DNA of 64,000 nt, taken from positions 540,310 through 604,309 of the forward strand of contig QANU01043803.1 of NCBI GenBank assembly GCA_003254905.1, read 5' to 3'. The translations under genes were made by a program, and so were the position numbers. The first letter of the stretch is position 1. Every line of letters starts with the position of its first letter. Below the pieces are notes generated by a model, which was given only the letters and a program-made list of their open reading frames with translations, was not told the DNA's origin and made no database searches. Of the stretch, positions 37,657-51,260 are shown piece by piece. The stretch is from Nissolia schottii (lineage: Eukaryota > Streptophyta > Magnoliopsida > Fabales > Fabaceae).

Positions 37657-40600
37657 ATGGAATGGATTATTGGACTCTGGGTTGTGACTGGAATCTTCTT
37701 GTTCATGTCTAGTTGGTGGCTTCTATGTGGGAGGAAGAATAGTTGGGCGATGATGATCAGAAGGAGGAGAAGAAGAAAGGGGAAAGTACCAAAAGGGAAC
37801 TCGGGTTGGCCTCTAATCGGAGAGACCCTTGATTTCATTGCTTCTGGCTACACTTCTCAACCTGTCACCTTCTTGGAAAAGCGCAAGTCCCTGTAAGTGT
37901 TACAAGCCCCTTCCTCACATACATGCATGCTCTCTTAGCCCAACAGACACCGTTTTGATTGATCCCCAAAACAAAACTTTTCACTTTTGTCAATTTACTG
38001 TGGACTATTACGGATTCCTTATTTATTGGGAACAATCATATTTAGATACTAACCCTGCACCCCTCCCTCTAAAAAGTTTTTTGTTATCCAAAAACCATAG
38101 TAGCAATCAATATATCTTGCTCTCCCTTTCCTTCTCCTTCTCCTTCTCCTTCTACTCTATTATTATTTGTCAAGGCCCCATCTTTAAAATGTCCACGGTC
38201 CTTTTCCATTCGCATGTGTTGTGGTGACAATTTTTTCCTCGTGGTCCACATAAAGGAAATTCAGTTTTTTAACCAAATATTCGGTCACAGAAATTGAGTT
38301 AGTTTTCTTTTTTGCATCCACTTTCTCAATTATTATTATTTTCCTTAATTTGTAGTTTTGAAATGTTCAGTTTGTGTAGTCATGGATATTTTACGACCTC
38401 TTCTGGCTAGATACTTGGGTCTAGCAAAATGGAAAATATTTTACCACAAAGTGATACTAGTTATTAAGGACTCGTGATAGCAACTTTTTGAGAAAAGATA
38501 GATCAATAAGGAGTAATATAATTAGTTAAAATTTGAATCCTTAACTCAAAAGGGTGAGAATTTGAATCTTGTTGATTGATGTAAAAGTTTTGTTAGTAAT
38601 GATTTATAAATATTTTATAAACGTTCAAAAAACTTAAAAGAGTACCCTAACTTTATTGAGATGATGATGTTTATCCTCGTCTAAACTTTCTTAAAAAAAC
38701 AAAACTGAGAAAAGATGTTAGATACATACATAATGACAAAGCAATCAAAGCATGGACCAATAAGGTGAACTAGCCTTACATTGTAAGCGAGTAAAGTTTA
38801 CGTATTTCCATTTTTCCGTACAACTTTGACGATGAGTTAAAATCTTCCAATTGATTCGCAGATCAAAATATCCAGCTACAAAGTAAGTCTTCGGAACATG
38901 AAAATTCTACTTATTCAAAATATGAGATCACTTTAATCCCTAAACATGCAACAAACTTAAGGAATTAAGTGCCTTGAATTTTGAATGTTGAGAAAACTCA
39001 ACTAGGCTATTTAGTCTCCTCAGATATTTTGGTAGAGACCAATTTAAAGTTTTATTCTTTATTTATTTTCTGTGTGATAAAGGCAAGGGTCAGTTGTACG
39101 TTTTTCACCCTGTATGTAGACTGAAATTACCGAACCAGAAAAATTAATGACTACTTGCTTCACAACGATAATTGTTTTGGAAGCTCCACAAAATATATAT
39201 AGAGAATAAATCTTTAAATTCATTTTTAGAGGGTTAGTGTAGTTAAGTTCATTCTCAAATTGTTGAAAATGGATATATTAATTTTTAATGTTGTCAAAAG
39301 TTAATTAAATTAATTTTTTTAAGAAATTAATTTATTTAATATTAAAAAATAATTTAATCAATTTGTCAAATTTAAAAATTAATATAATAATTTTTATAAC
39401 TTAAAAATAAATTTAATTAATGTTAACAACTTTATAAACAAATTTAAAATTTCACTTTGTATATCCTCTCAAACAAGTGAGGGGAAAAGGGTATTTCTAC
39501 CTATAAAAGAATCAGCTAACTAGCGTGCCTAACTCTACCGAAACTGGACCGAATTTTAGCTCAATAAATGGAAGCTGAAAAGAGTCACGGAACTCCTTAA
39601 TCGGAAAACATTAACCCCCTCTTGTGATCCAATATTAAATACTCACCACCTTCCTTCTACTTCTACTAGCTAGCTAGCTAGCCTCCTTCTACAGAGGGAA
39701 GAAGATCAGGCAGAAAAAAGAAGAAAAATACTGCTTCTGCAGTCAAACTATAACTAGCTCGACAGTCCCTTTTAGGAGAAAATTATTACATGTACTATGT
39801 GACGGAGATATTGAAACAATATTATAACCCTTGATTTTAATTTGAGAAATATTATCTTTCCTCGTTAAATTAAATATTGTGTTAGCTTATTATTTATTTA
39901 TTATCATTAAATGAGATACTATTGAGTGTGAATCTTATTGAAATATCATGTAACGATGAATATATCATAAATAGACATAATATCTTATATAAAATGAATT
40001 CAAATAACATATTTCTTTTAGTTTATATAGTGTTTAGTTCATGTATTAAATAAGAAAAATGATTAGGAGACTTAACTTTAAAACTTATTAAACATTTTGA
40101 TGAATGATACTTATTGATAATTTATTTTATAGTTTGTTCTTTAAAATATTAAGTGTTATTCATCAAAATATATAAATCGATATATAGATCTAAAGTTAGG
40201 TCTTTCAAATACCATTGATTAAGAATAGAGAAATATTATTTATACTTATTTTGAGTAAGAAACAATGTGGATTGATTCATTAATTCTTTATCATTGGATG
40301 CATGGGATTTAATTAATGGAAATGTGGGTTCTATTATTATTGAATAGTAAATAATGGATAAATCATGAGGATGTTGTTGAACATAAAATGAGTATAAAAA
40401 GGACTTTGTGGAAGGGTATGAAAGCTGGAAAAAAGAAAAATCATGCACGTTGATATTAATTAATTATCTGTTGATATTTGTGTGTAAGGTAGGAGTAATA
40501 CTGATCTAGTGTTAATGTATGTGGGTGTGGGTGCAGGTACGGGAGTGTGTTCAAGACAAGCATACTGGGAAGCAGTGTGATAGTGTCGACGGACCCAGAG

Positions 40601-43600
40601 GTGAACAAGGTGGTTCTGCAGAACCAAGGGAACATCTTCGTGCCTGCTTATCCCAAATCTATCAGGGAACTCATGGGGGAACACTCCATACTCCACATGA
40701 ACGGCAGCCTCCACAGGAAGGTGCATGCACTCATCGGGGGCTTCCTTCGCTCCCCTCACCTCAAAGCTCGGATCACCAGAGACATTCAACACTCTGTCAA
40801 ACACTGCCTCGCCGCTTGGACCGACCATCAAACACTTTACGTTCAAGATCAAGTCAAAATGGTCACTTCCCATGCATTAACTCCCTCTCTCTCTCTCTCT
40901 GTTAATTGTTATTTATTTGCTTGCATGCCCTGATTGATTACGTAATTACCCTCTTAATTATCAGATTACATTTACAGTTTTGGTTAAAGTTCTGATGAGC
41001 GTTGGCCCGGGCGAAGACTTGAACTTGTTGAAGAGAGAATTTGAAGAGTTCATCAAAGGCTTGATTTGCTTACCCCTCAAGTTTCCAGGAACAAGACTAT
41101 ATAAATCACTGAAGGTACGTGTGTCCCTAGATCAGTGCGTATTGATTGAATTGTAATTAATTAAGACAAGCAAGCATTTTAATTAAATAATTTGTGGGCG
41201 TGAGTTTTAATTGCGCAGGCGAAGGAAAGGATGGTGAAGATGGTGAGGAAGATAATAGAGGAGAGGAGTAATAATAAGAATGGAGATGATGATCATGAGG
41301 GCGGTGGAGAAGTGAATGATGTGGTGGACGTGCTCTTGCGGGATAAGGGCGAATCCCCAACGCTGACCTTGGAAATGATGAGCCAAAACATAATAGAGAT
41401 GATGATCCCAGGAGAAGAGACCCTTCCTACCGCCATGACCATGGCCCTCCACTTCCTTACTCACTCACCCCTCGCTCTATCCAAACTCCTGGTACCTACC
41501 CCTTCACACCTCTCTTTAATTTTATTTCTCTTTTACACATCTCTCTACTACTAATAATTCTTGACCCAAGCTACCAAAACCATGATTTTTACCCTCAACA
41601 ACGTACCCAATTTTACAAACTTTATTACATTTTCAAATGATTGCTTGTACGGTTTGTACTATGACTCTAAATTCACACTCACAAACAACATGGGAATTTT
41701 ATATATATATACATAATTATTTTTATAACAAAATCACGGTAGGATACGCATCTTGAGCCTATCATCACTTTAGAAAAGTAATTATTATATTTTATTTATA
41801 AAAAAAATTTGAGAAAAGTACTAAATAAGGCTTAGAAATCATTTGTTGTATTATTCATTTCAAATTAGTTAAAACAAAAATATGATGTAAAGAGTAATTG
41901 TTGCACGAAAGATATTTCTCATGAAACAGTTGTGTTTCTTTTACCGAACGGAACGGCAACAGTTGGTAGTTGCGATTGACGGAATGGGTGTTTGGGCCCC
42001 CGAAGGAGGCGTGCTCGTGTGCGGTATGGCCCACGACAGGCCGTAGAAGTGTTTGACTTATTCTAAGGAGTCGCTTTCGTTTCAAGCACTGAAAAGCGCA
42101 CACGAGTGAGTGTGGGCCTCACATTGGGTGTGGGCGTTTCCTGGCCGTACGATTATAACATTGAAGTGATTGAACTCAACGGCTGTAAGGATATCTCTAC
42201 CAATTATTTCTCTGCCGCTGAAGGACGCAATCACTGCTTGTCCCATTAACACGGCAGCTGCTTCCTTTTATTTATTTATTTATGGCTGTTTCTCATACTG
42301 TCTTTCTCTCTATTCTTATTCTTTAAAATATATATATATATATAACAAAACAATTACAATAAAACTATTTTTTAATTAAAAGTGACTAATCTAATAAGTT
42401 TGTAATTATTTTAGAGTTTTGTTAATAACAGTCTTCAGAAAACTTATTAAAAAAAACGTGTGATAATTTTGTATTAAAAAAAATAAAATCTATATGTTTT
42501 GGGTGATATTGAATACTTCGTACACTTAAAACTTCTTATTTTAGCTTCTTAAACCAATGTCATTAAGGTTAGCAAAACCCTTATTTTTAAAATAAAAAAT
42601 CACGATATAATAATCATTTTTTGTTGTAATTCTTATGCTGCGAAAAAGTAACTATTTATAAACAATAAGACAACACAGAATAGAGTAATCAAAACACAAT
42701 AATGATTATAATCATAACACAGAATAATGATACTCTCATGGCTAAGCAACGAAAATTGGTAGTAAATTAGCCCAAATATTTTGTCACTTCAATACTACAC
42801 GTCGAAGCAATTGTTTTACGTGTGGTTTGTCTGATTTAATTTATATTTTGTTACCAGGAGGAGAACATGGAACTGAAGAGGCAGAAGACTAATTGCTCAG
42901 AGGACTACGCATGGACTGATTACATGTCACTGCCCTTTACTCAGAATGTGAGCTTCTCACGTTAGCTATCATATGTAAAGCCAGTTGCTAATACATTATT
43001 ATTCTCCTTTTTTTAATAATGTACATGTAATGTAAGTGCATTGCTTTGCCTTTGCTTTCTACAAGGTCATCAGTGAAACTCTTAGAATGGCCAATATTGT
43101 CAATGGAATTTGGAGAAAAGCAGTCAAAGACGTAGAAATTAAAGGTTGGTTAGTTCTTCCCAAGGAGGAGGTAGCTGTAATAATTGGCCAACAATAGTGC
43201 ACAAATAAAATTGTTCTAATTCAGTTTCGCTATTCTGCATATGCAGGTTATCTAATTCCTAAGAACTGGTGTGTTATGGCATCCCTTACCTCCGTTCACT
43301 TGGACAGCAAGAACTATGAAGATTCATCTAAGTTTGATCCATGGAGATGGGAGGTAAGCCCCAAGATCTGTATCACCATGTTTTCATGTAGAATTCATAA
43401 TCATGTAAGTCATTCTTCTAATAATATTCTGTGGTTGCAGAAAATTGGAGCTCTGGCTAGTAACAACTGCTTTACCCCATTTGGTGGTGGACAGAGGTTA
43501 TGCCCTGGGTTAGAACTCTCCAGGCTTGAGCTCTCTATTTTCCTTCACCATCTTGTTACTACTTACAGGTAATATTACACCTTCAGTAGAAAACTGCTTT

Positions 43601-43751
43601 TTTTTTCTTTCCTTTTAATGATTTATGGTTTTGGTGCGTAATTGGTTTTCTACCATGCAGATGGGTAGCTGAGAAGGATGAAATAATATACTTCCCAACA
43701 GTAAAGATGAAGAGGAAGCTCCCAATTAGTGTGCAACTAATTAATGCATGA
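37657..43751 (+). CDS. CYP90C1: Brassinosteroid C-23 hydroxylase, CYP90C1/ROTUNDIFOLIA3 type
   Basis: Microsomal P450 acting in brassinosteroid synthesis; CYP90C1 and CYP90D1 hydroxylate C-23 of precursors. Exons 37657-37892, 40537-40861, 40965-41114, 41219-41491, 42858-42947, 43066-43144, 43247-43353, 43441-43568, 43661-43751; 492 residues. A membrane anchor (about 3-24) is followed by an Arg run (35-40) and the hinge KVPKGNSGWPLIGETL. The I-helix motif is PGEETLPT (301-308), the CYP90 form of AGxDT. ExxR is Glu362-Arg365 (ETLR). FDPWRW occupies the PERF position. The haem loop FTPFGGGQRLCPGLEL has its ligand at Cys441. The start is the first in-frame ATG with the anchor; the frame continues upstream without ATG. 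Intron 1 is 2.6 kb and intron 4 1.4 kb, both with repeat sequence. A low-complexity Asn/Asp/Gly insert lies at 255-267. The donor of exon 2 (ATG|GTCACT) is weak but fits. Confidence 0.93.
40068..40212. mobile_element. Second copy of the AT foldback MITE, in CYP90C1 intron 1
   Basis: It begins AGGAGACTTAACTTT and ends AAAGTTAGGTCTTTCAAATA, matching the outer sequence of the element at 30858-30992. The arms contain ATTTTGATGAAT on the left and its complement ATTCATCAAAAT on the right. It lies ~320 bases before exon 2 of CYP90C1. Confidence 0.6.
40880..40902. repeat. (CT)n microsatellite in CYP90C1 intron 2
   Basis: A run of CT dinucleotides ~60 bases before exon 3. It may act as part of the polypyrimidine region in this 103-bp intron, so length changes could affect splicing. 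Confidence 0.8.
41920..42160. other. GC-rich block with inverted repeat inside CYP90C1 intron 4
   Basis: A ~240-base block much richer in G+C than the rest of the intron. CTCGTGTGCG (about 42012-42021) and its perfect complement CGCACACGAG (about 42096-42105) form a 10-bp stem with a ~75-base loop, accompanied by GGCCCA and GGGCCT words. It has no ORF of interest. It could be an inserted element or a regulatory block; neither TSD nor TIR ends were found. Confidence 0.4.
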
Positions 43752-45354
43752 TTGGATTAGACCATCAAGGAATCCAAGTGCTGTATATATGTATGTATGT
43801 ACGTATGTATGTACTTCAGCCTAGAGGGTAAAATATGAGTAGACAGATCAATAAGGTGGCCTTTCCCCAGCAAATGGGGCAGTGTATTATTGTGTTAGCT
43901 CTATTAGCTGGTAGCTCTAGTGTCACATCGTTTTTGGGGAGGGGAGAGGTGCCTTTTGGGGCCCTCTTTCTCCATCTTAAAATAACTGAATGCAAGCAAG
44001 TGGGATGATAGAAGCTAACTCTCACATCCTTTGTCTCTATCAATTAAATTTTTCTGTTTGATTCCAATTCCACAATTGTGTGGTGGGTTTGATCTCCATG
44101 TGGGTTTTGCGGTGCTCTTGGCCCCATGCCCATGACATGCGCTCGTGCTCCACTACCCTGTTACTATCTCAACATTAGTGGAGCAGTCGTAGTACAACTC
44201 TTGTACCAGCAGCATGATGATCCCCACTACGATCAGCATTCAATGATTTCAAAATCATATGATATATGCAACTGAAATGTAGAGATGATGCAAAGTGCAG
44301 CCACGGGGAATTACTATTGCTGAAAAAGAAAATGGGGTAAATTGTCTCCATAAAATTCAGTACAAGTTAATGCAAGTGCACGAAGACAAAAGAAATTTAC
44401 ATGTGAGATATATAGCATATGCCAGGCCTGCAATAATTTTCAAGCCATGAATGTTGGATTTAGCTCAGGTACACCAAGATATTAAAATATAAAAACATAA
44501 TGCTTACGATGAGCTAAAAAGAAAATGCATAAAATAGGCGCAGGGTCACACAATATGCAGGTGACATAGAACACTCGAGATACACTAAGTAACAGTGTGA
44601 AATGATAACAAGCCAAGAAACTAAACCATTATTACCTATTGAAGTTGTTGATGAGGTCCCAAAATCATATCATATTCAAGACATTTTGATCCCTTTCTCA
44701 AGTCGCAGCAACTCTGCAAGTCTTTTCTGTCCATGCTCGTCTGATTGCAACTGCAGCCATTTGAAGATCTACCTCTTAATATTTTTTTTCAATTTAGCCT
44801 CTTGCAGGTGACTTTTCCTTCTTAATTTTTAATTATTTTCTGACCATAACATAAACCGGTTCACATTTGAACATATCCAGTAAGTCTAGCAGACTAGCAG
44901 CACTATTTAGACAAATACTAAAGAAAATTTTTCAAATTTGAAGAACATAAAAATCAATTTAAAACATAGCACTGGTCCCTTGCTTTGAGAAAAATACTCC
45001 AACCTCCCTTGTATATAATAGCTAGACTAACATACAATCCCTGACTTAAAAAATGGCCATAACTAATTCCATATAGCCACAAAAAAATCTTGATAAACAA
45101 ATCACCCACAATCCATGTATTTGACAAGCAGTTTCAGGCTTTTGCCAATGCAAAAAAACCAGGGTGAATCCTTTCAACAAAAATAAAGTGTTACTTTTTT
45201 CTGAAAATGTTATCAAATTAAATTTGCTTTCGTTCAATATGAGGCCCAAACAAATCCATGTTATGAAAGGCTTGCATTCTTGATATTACGCAATCAGCAG
45301 AAAGAACATACTACTAATAATAATATAACAATGATAACATTGTACATGTCTGGT
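43752..45354. other. Convergent 3' region between CYP90C1 and DIM1B
   Basis: 1.6 kb between the two stop codons, which face each other, so both 3' UTRs lie here. A short GTAT tetranucleotide run follows the CYP90C1 stop (about 43788-43813). No further gene is supported; the open frame at 44602-44811 has no domain. Confidence 0.55.
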
Positions 45355-46509
45355 TTAGCCATCATCAACATCAGAGCTATCATCATTCCTGTGCTTTCCA
45401 CGGTCATGAAAATATATACCAGCTCGGTTGAACAGAGAGAGCAAATGCAGCAATTCCTCAATAGATAGTTTTGAAGGCCTTTTGACATCAAACCCCCCTG
45501 TCTTCAGCACTCCAATTATCTTCTCCTTCAACGTCCTCACCCCTCCTTCATCTTCAGCATCACAATCGCCACCACCACCACCCTCATTTGAAACAACACC
45601 ATCATCATCATCTTCTTTAGCAAAACCAGACCCATAATTGGACAGTTTCAACAACTCCATGACTTTACACTTATGCTTAAACGTGGCACCAAGCGTCTTG
45701 TTTTTCCTGCTAAAACAAGTCCTCGTGAACGACCTCCACTCCTTCACATCCACGTCAGGAACCTCAGCCTTGGGCCGAATAACGACCACGGAGGAATCCA
45801 CCTTGGGGCACGGCAGAAAGTCCCTCTTGCTAACATCCATAACAAACTCAACCTCAGCCAGAAGCTTCACGTTCACGGCCAACCGGTTGAACTCAGGGTC
45901 ACCGGGATTCGCCAGCAACCTTCGTGCGAACTCCTTCTGTAGCAGAAGAGTCGCACTGCGAAACGGCGTCGCCCCATACACCAGTTTGATCAAGAGAGGC
46001 GAAGATATCCCGTAAGGAATGTTCGCCACAACGAGATCAAACTCGGGGAACTGCGCTCTCAATGCATCTTTCCGTATAACCTGAAGAAAAGAACAGAAAA
46101 AATTGGTTTAGGCATTTCATCGAACACTTGAGTGAATGTTAAGAAAACGGTTATAGTTAGTTACGTTGAGCTTGTGGAGGAGGCCGCGTTGGAGCACGCG
46201 CTTCTTGAGGACGTGGACCATACGGTCGTCGATCTCGACGGCGACGACTTTGCGCGCGGCTTCTAGAAGCTTCAGGGTGAGGTTGCCGGTGCCGGGTCCT
46301 ATCTCGAGGACCGTGTCGGTGGATTTGATCGCGGAGTTTCGAACGATGGCGTCAAGGATTCTAGGGTTGACGAGAATGTGTTGGCCTCTGCTCTTGTAGA
46401 AATGTAATCTCTCTTCTTTGCCATCGCCGCCGCCGTGGAGTTGCCGCAGTGACGGTGTCCGTAGCCTCCGGGGAATGAATCCGACGAAGCGTTTTGGGGA
46501 GCGAAGCAT
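45355..46509 (-). CDS. DIM1B: rRNA adenine dimethyltransferase, KsgA/Dim1 family, mitochondrial DIM1B type
   Basis: SAM-dependent enzyme dimethylating two adjacent adenines in the 3' loop of small-subunit rRNA. Exons on the minus strand are 46509-46165 and 46080-45355; 356 residues. The N-terminus MLRSPKRFVGFIPRRLRTPS is basic, lacks acids and looks like a mitochondrial presequence, which favours DIM1B over the nucleolar DIM1A. The substrate site YKSRGQHILVNP is followed by SAM motif I EIGPGTGNLT (Gly71-Gly75) and VEIDDRM. Motif IV is ANIPYGISSPL (Asn135-Tyr138), the NLPY box in its Dim1 form NIPY. KVDSSVV and CFSRKNKT follow. A low-complexity Asp/Gly insert (KEDDDDG to CDAEDEGG) lies before the C-terminal helices. 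The frame is open upstream of the ATG but only with non-ATG codons. This gene is not part of the matching Arabidopsis chromosome 4 run. Confidence 0.92.
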
Positions 46510-48498
46510 GTTGCGGACTCCACTGCCTGCTCCTTCGCCAAGTGGACTTAGATCTTCGTACCTTTGGGCCCAAAAAAGGCCCAAATCACCTCGTCCAAGC
46601 CCAAGTAGCTTTACTATTTTCTTGAACTTTGTGACCCCTTCACATTGGGCTTCTCGCTACCCAAACCCAAACAATTGGGGAGAGAGAAAAAAAGTACTAA
46701 ATGGCAGAAGAAGAAGGAAAAAAAAAATGGTGAGTAGGAGAGAGAGAGTTTAAATTAAAAAAGATTCTTTTTGAGATTTATTTAATCACAAAGACCGAGG
46801 TGAGGTGGTTAAGATCCTCTCCTTGGTTAACAAAATGTGAAGGGTTCCATTCTCATCTTTGGCATGGAGTGTTGCGTATCATTGTATGATGAGGATATGT
46901 ATGAATATAGTGGGACACAAATCACAAGCAGCCGTGAGTAGGAGAGTTAGAGCTGATGGTGGCAAGATTAGATTGGAGCCATCCCGGTGTCGTTTTACTC
47001 ATTGCATGTTCTACGCTTGTTGTCTATTTATATTTATAGGAATAATTGGAGCCAAACTCAATCGGGCTAAAGCTACCTAAAGGTCCAAAAATGAATGAAC
47101 CCGAACATGGCATGGAGCGAACCAATTATTGTTTCAACCTTATGGGGAATTCCCAATTTATTGCAAGTATGCCATGCTCTCAATCCCTTTGAATGCTCTG
47201 CTTTTCGGAATCGAAAGTAATTGCTCATTGCTTTGGTTTGGGGATTGCTTTGTTGCTGAGAAAACTCCATTCTTGTTATCCTTTTTCATGACAGACTAAA
47301 CCAAAATGACTTTTGCGGTCGCTGTTTGCATTGCCTTGTGTGGTCACAACAAAACGAATAACATTAAATATTTCTACATACATACTTCACAAAAATTTGT
47401 TTCTTCAATATTTTTCTTTCGTCCAAAGTTACATTCATACACAAAATTGGAAACAACTGACTTCTTTATTCAAGGTTTGTCCCCTTATTACAAAATGATT
47501 AGGTTTGCATGTTGTAATCCTCCACTAACGATATTATAAGGTAAAGATAACAATATCAACAAAAAAAAAAAATTGGCCAACCTAAGCTTCCATTAACGTT
47601 TTTTTATATATTTTAGAAAAAAAAAATAGAGAAAAGATAGCAATGGCAATAAAAGAAAGAAAAGTCGTTTACAACAGCATAATGGTCTTATATAGACTTG
47701 ATTATGTTCTCATTGATGTTAATTTTTTATAAAAGTTGATGCATTCATTATATCTTATTTTAATTCAACGATAGAATGAATTAAAAATATATTTTATAAT
47801 TAATTATTAAGTGATATAATTATGATTAAAGTTATAAAAAATATATTAGAGCATTGCAATTAATCTAACTCAAGTTAAATCAGCCCATTATAAAAATCAA
47901 GTTCTATTAGTATTATTTTCGTTTGTTTTCTCATGCACTTGAGCTATTTAAACCAACTTAACATCAATATATTCTCTCTTCTAAACCTTGACGAAAAGGT
48001 CCAAAAACATTGCTTGTTTGCTTGAATAAGTGTCCAGCCATGTTTTGTGGCGCGATGAATAAATTAATTATGTGATTCCCGCCAAAACGAAGAAAGAGAA
48101 TAAAGTGTGACAAATCGATTTACTAATAAAAGATCGGTCTAACTATTGAAAGCGAGGATATGTGGTACAAAAGGAGCCATACTTAATTTACAAGTGAGCA
48201 TCTTTATGCCATATAATAAAATTTTGAAGCTAAAAATATGACTAAGATAATAAAGAAATAACTCATATCGTAAAATGATGTAGAATCAATTTTTGATGTT
48301 AATATAAAGAGCTATTTTGATGAGCTGTTAATATAATAAGTGTTTTTATAAGAGTTCACATAGTCTAAAAACATGTTCTGACCTTAATAAAATGATAATG
48401 TCAAATTCACTTAAACTTTTGTTTTAAAAAAATAATTGAAAAAATAGAAACCATTACTCCATCAGCATCATCAAAGAGGCTCGCAGTCCATAGGGATG

Positions 48499-49211
48499 TA
48501 CGTCGATCGATTTGAGTCATATTTTTTAGATAAACTCACTATCTGAAGAACCCAGCAACAAGTCGAACGAGTTGAGTAGAGTAGTTTTAAATAGGGTGAC
48601 TCATTTTAAGTCGACTCGTCAGACTGTCAACAAAGTCACCGATTAATCGAGATATTTTTTTTTCATAATTTTTGTCTATTATTTTTGCTGTGGGAGAGAG
48701 CGTTGAGTGAGAGTGAGAAGTCGAGTGAAGGAGAGAGAGAGAGAGCATCAATAAACTATGGTGATTGTTGTGATGGGTGGTAGTAACGTGTGAGAGAGCC
48801 TCGAGTGAGTGGGGTGAGAGAGCATCTACTCAAGTGCGGAAGAGAGAGAGTCGGCGAACTGAGATGGTGGATGGTGGCATTGGGGAATAGGTGGGAGGGA
48901 TGGAGAGAGATGATGCGAGAATGCGAGATCTGCTAATAAGATGAGAGAATGTGAGAGGTGAGGTTGTCAAGTGGATGAGGTGAATACTCATTAGGTTTTT
49001 TAATTTTTTAAAAATCTCTCTCTCTCTCTATATATATATCTATATCCTATGTCGATTTCTCGGCTAAAACAATTTTGAAATAATTTAAATCAACAATTGA
49101 CCCTACAAGCATTTTAGGTTCATCAGTTTTGACCTGTTGATTTAATGATCCAAAACAGTTTTGAGTGAAATTAATGGGTTGAACGAGTTATCCGACTTGT
49201 TATACACCCTT
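48499..49211. mobile_element. Possible DNA transposon with TAGGGATGTA/TACACCCTTA ends
   Basis: The left end TAGGGATGTACG and the complement of the right end TAAGGGTGTATA are similar, and both subterminal zones repeat AGTCGA/CGAGTT words, recalling the hAT element at 13911-14562. The interior is GA-rich. No TSD was found, so the call is tentative. Confidence 0.4.
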
Positions 49212-51242
49212 ATTTATTCTTTACTAATATAATAATAAAACCCTAAAGGGCACTGCGTCTGGAATTTGGATAATGGCTAACTAATATAAAAAGGGTACTA
49301 CTTTGAGTAAATCTTAAAGCTGAAGGAATCTCCGTGAAGCGCGTGCAAAATGCTAATAAAAAATTATGAAATCCAGTTTTCTCTTTTTCTCAAAGCATGT
49401 TCTTAAGGGGTTTACAACCTCGCTTTTAATCAACCAGCTCTCCATTTATCTATTTATAAATATTTTTTAAAAAAACTTGAATTATCTGCAACTTAAAAGT
49501 AATTAAAGAAGTATTATTCAACATTTTTAATTATTTTATTTTTTATCTAAATCTAAGAACTATATAATCAATATATAAAAAAATTTGTACAAAAGTGACA
49601 TTGAATTTAGAATGCACTCATGCAAATTATCTAAACATCTCACCAAAAGTGGCTTAGAAAAATAATAACTTAATCAATTTAAATTGTATTTTATTTATAT
49701 ATGGACATTTTTGTTAATACTACAATTTTAATGTTACCAAAAAACTTAATACTAGAGTTTTATAAGAAACTTATAAATAAATAAACAAATGAATGAAAGA
49801 GTAGCAAATGGTGGTTACTATATTTTTCTTATCGGTTACTCAGACCATGTAATAATTAATCATTATATTTAGAAGTCTTACCATAGTGGCCTAGTTTTAA
49901 CCTGGCCTTTTTGGTTCTTTTCGTTTTTTTCACCCACCTAGATTGGTGGCAAAACAAAATCGGCTTAAGCTGAATACTTTGAGTACTACGTAGGATTTGG
50001 CTTTGTTATTTTGCAGTGCATACAAATTTTTTCAAGTGAGATTAAGTGCTAACCAGTAAGAAACAATAAGATATAGTATTTACTTAATTATTTTAATGCA
50101 ACCAAAATCAAAAACATATTAATCATAATAATGTCTATATTTTAATAGTTAAAATATAACGACAAATAAGTAAATTGTCATAAGAATTTAAAAGTTACAG
50201 TTAATAAAAAATTAAGTTCACTGAAAATAAACAATAGATTCAAATGAGTCATGACAAACTGGGCATTCGTTCATTGTTTATCTAATTTTATAAAGTAGGT
50301 GCAGCTTGCATTTTGTGCTGCCTGTAAATTCATAAAAGTAAAATATATTTCAGAACGTACTCGTTCAATACATTGGTAGTTGGTAAATAATTCTGGCCGC
50401 CATTTGTTGCCGTACAAAATATGCCAAGAGGATAAAAAAAACAAATTCTATTTGAGTTTTATTTGTCCTTATGGACCACCTTTATTTATTTCTGCTGGAT
50501 AAGTTTTTGTAATTATTTCATTGAAATGAATAAATTTTTTATCTTTGTAGAGAGAGAGAGAGAAAGGGATTTTTTAATATTATTAATGTATTTTTTATTT
50601 CTTTTAAATCGGTAAAAGAAAATCACAATAATAGCTACCATAAGATATAAAAATTAATTGTACTAGTTTTTTTTGGTCTAGTAAAAGACTAATGTAGATT
50701 ACGTGCCAGACGTGGGTTAACTTTGGCGCCCTAACTATATATAATAATGAACTCAACGATATTTTTCTTTTCTTTTTGTGATAAAGGTATATTCAGACAA
50801 TTTTTTTACTCTTTTCTTTTTTGTTAATTTTAAGGATACAGCATAGATCAACTTAATATATATATTTGTAGAATTAATTTACTTAATTGTTGATTTAAAT
50901 TTTAAATTTGAGCAATCAACACATAACATAGAAATAGAATATGCTTCTTATGACTACAATAAATTATTTAGCTTAAGACTATATTTTACTATAAATATTT
51001 ATTTAGCCGAAGGCCATCCCCCCTGTTGTCTATTATGAACGTCGGGGCAACAGAACTAATAAACTACAATCACTTTATCACGTGAATCTTTTGAACAAAA
51101 AAATAAATAAAAGAAAAACAAAATTCATGATGAAATATTTAATGTTTGTTGAGCACTCTTAATAAAAGGTATAAACTATATGCTGTGAATGTTCTTCATG
51201 CCTCTTTCCATCTGCTTCATTTGATGGTTGTTTATATATACA

Positions 51243-51260
51243 GAGAGAGAGAGAGAGAGT
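51243..51260. repeat. (GA)n microsatellite
   Basis: Nine or so AG/GA units in the gene desert, next to a TATATA stretch. No gene is attached. Confidence 0.8.

Noticed and set aside
46510..46584. N-terminal extension of DIM1B beginning at 46584
   Set aside because: The extension starts at a TTG codon; the first ATG at 46509 gives a basic presequence typical of mitochondrial import.
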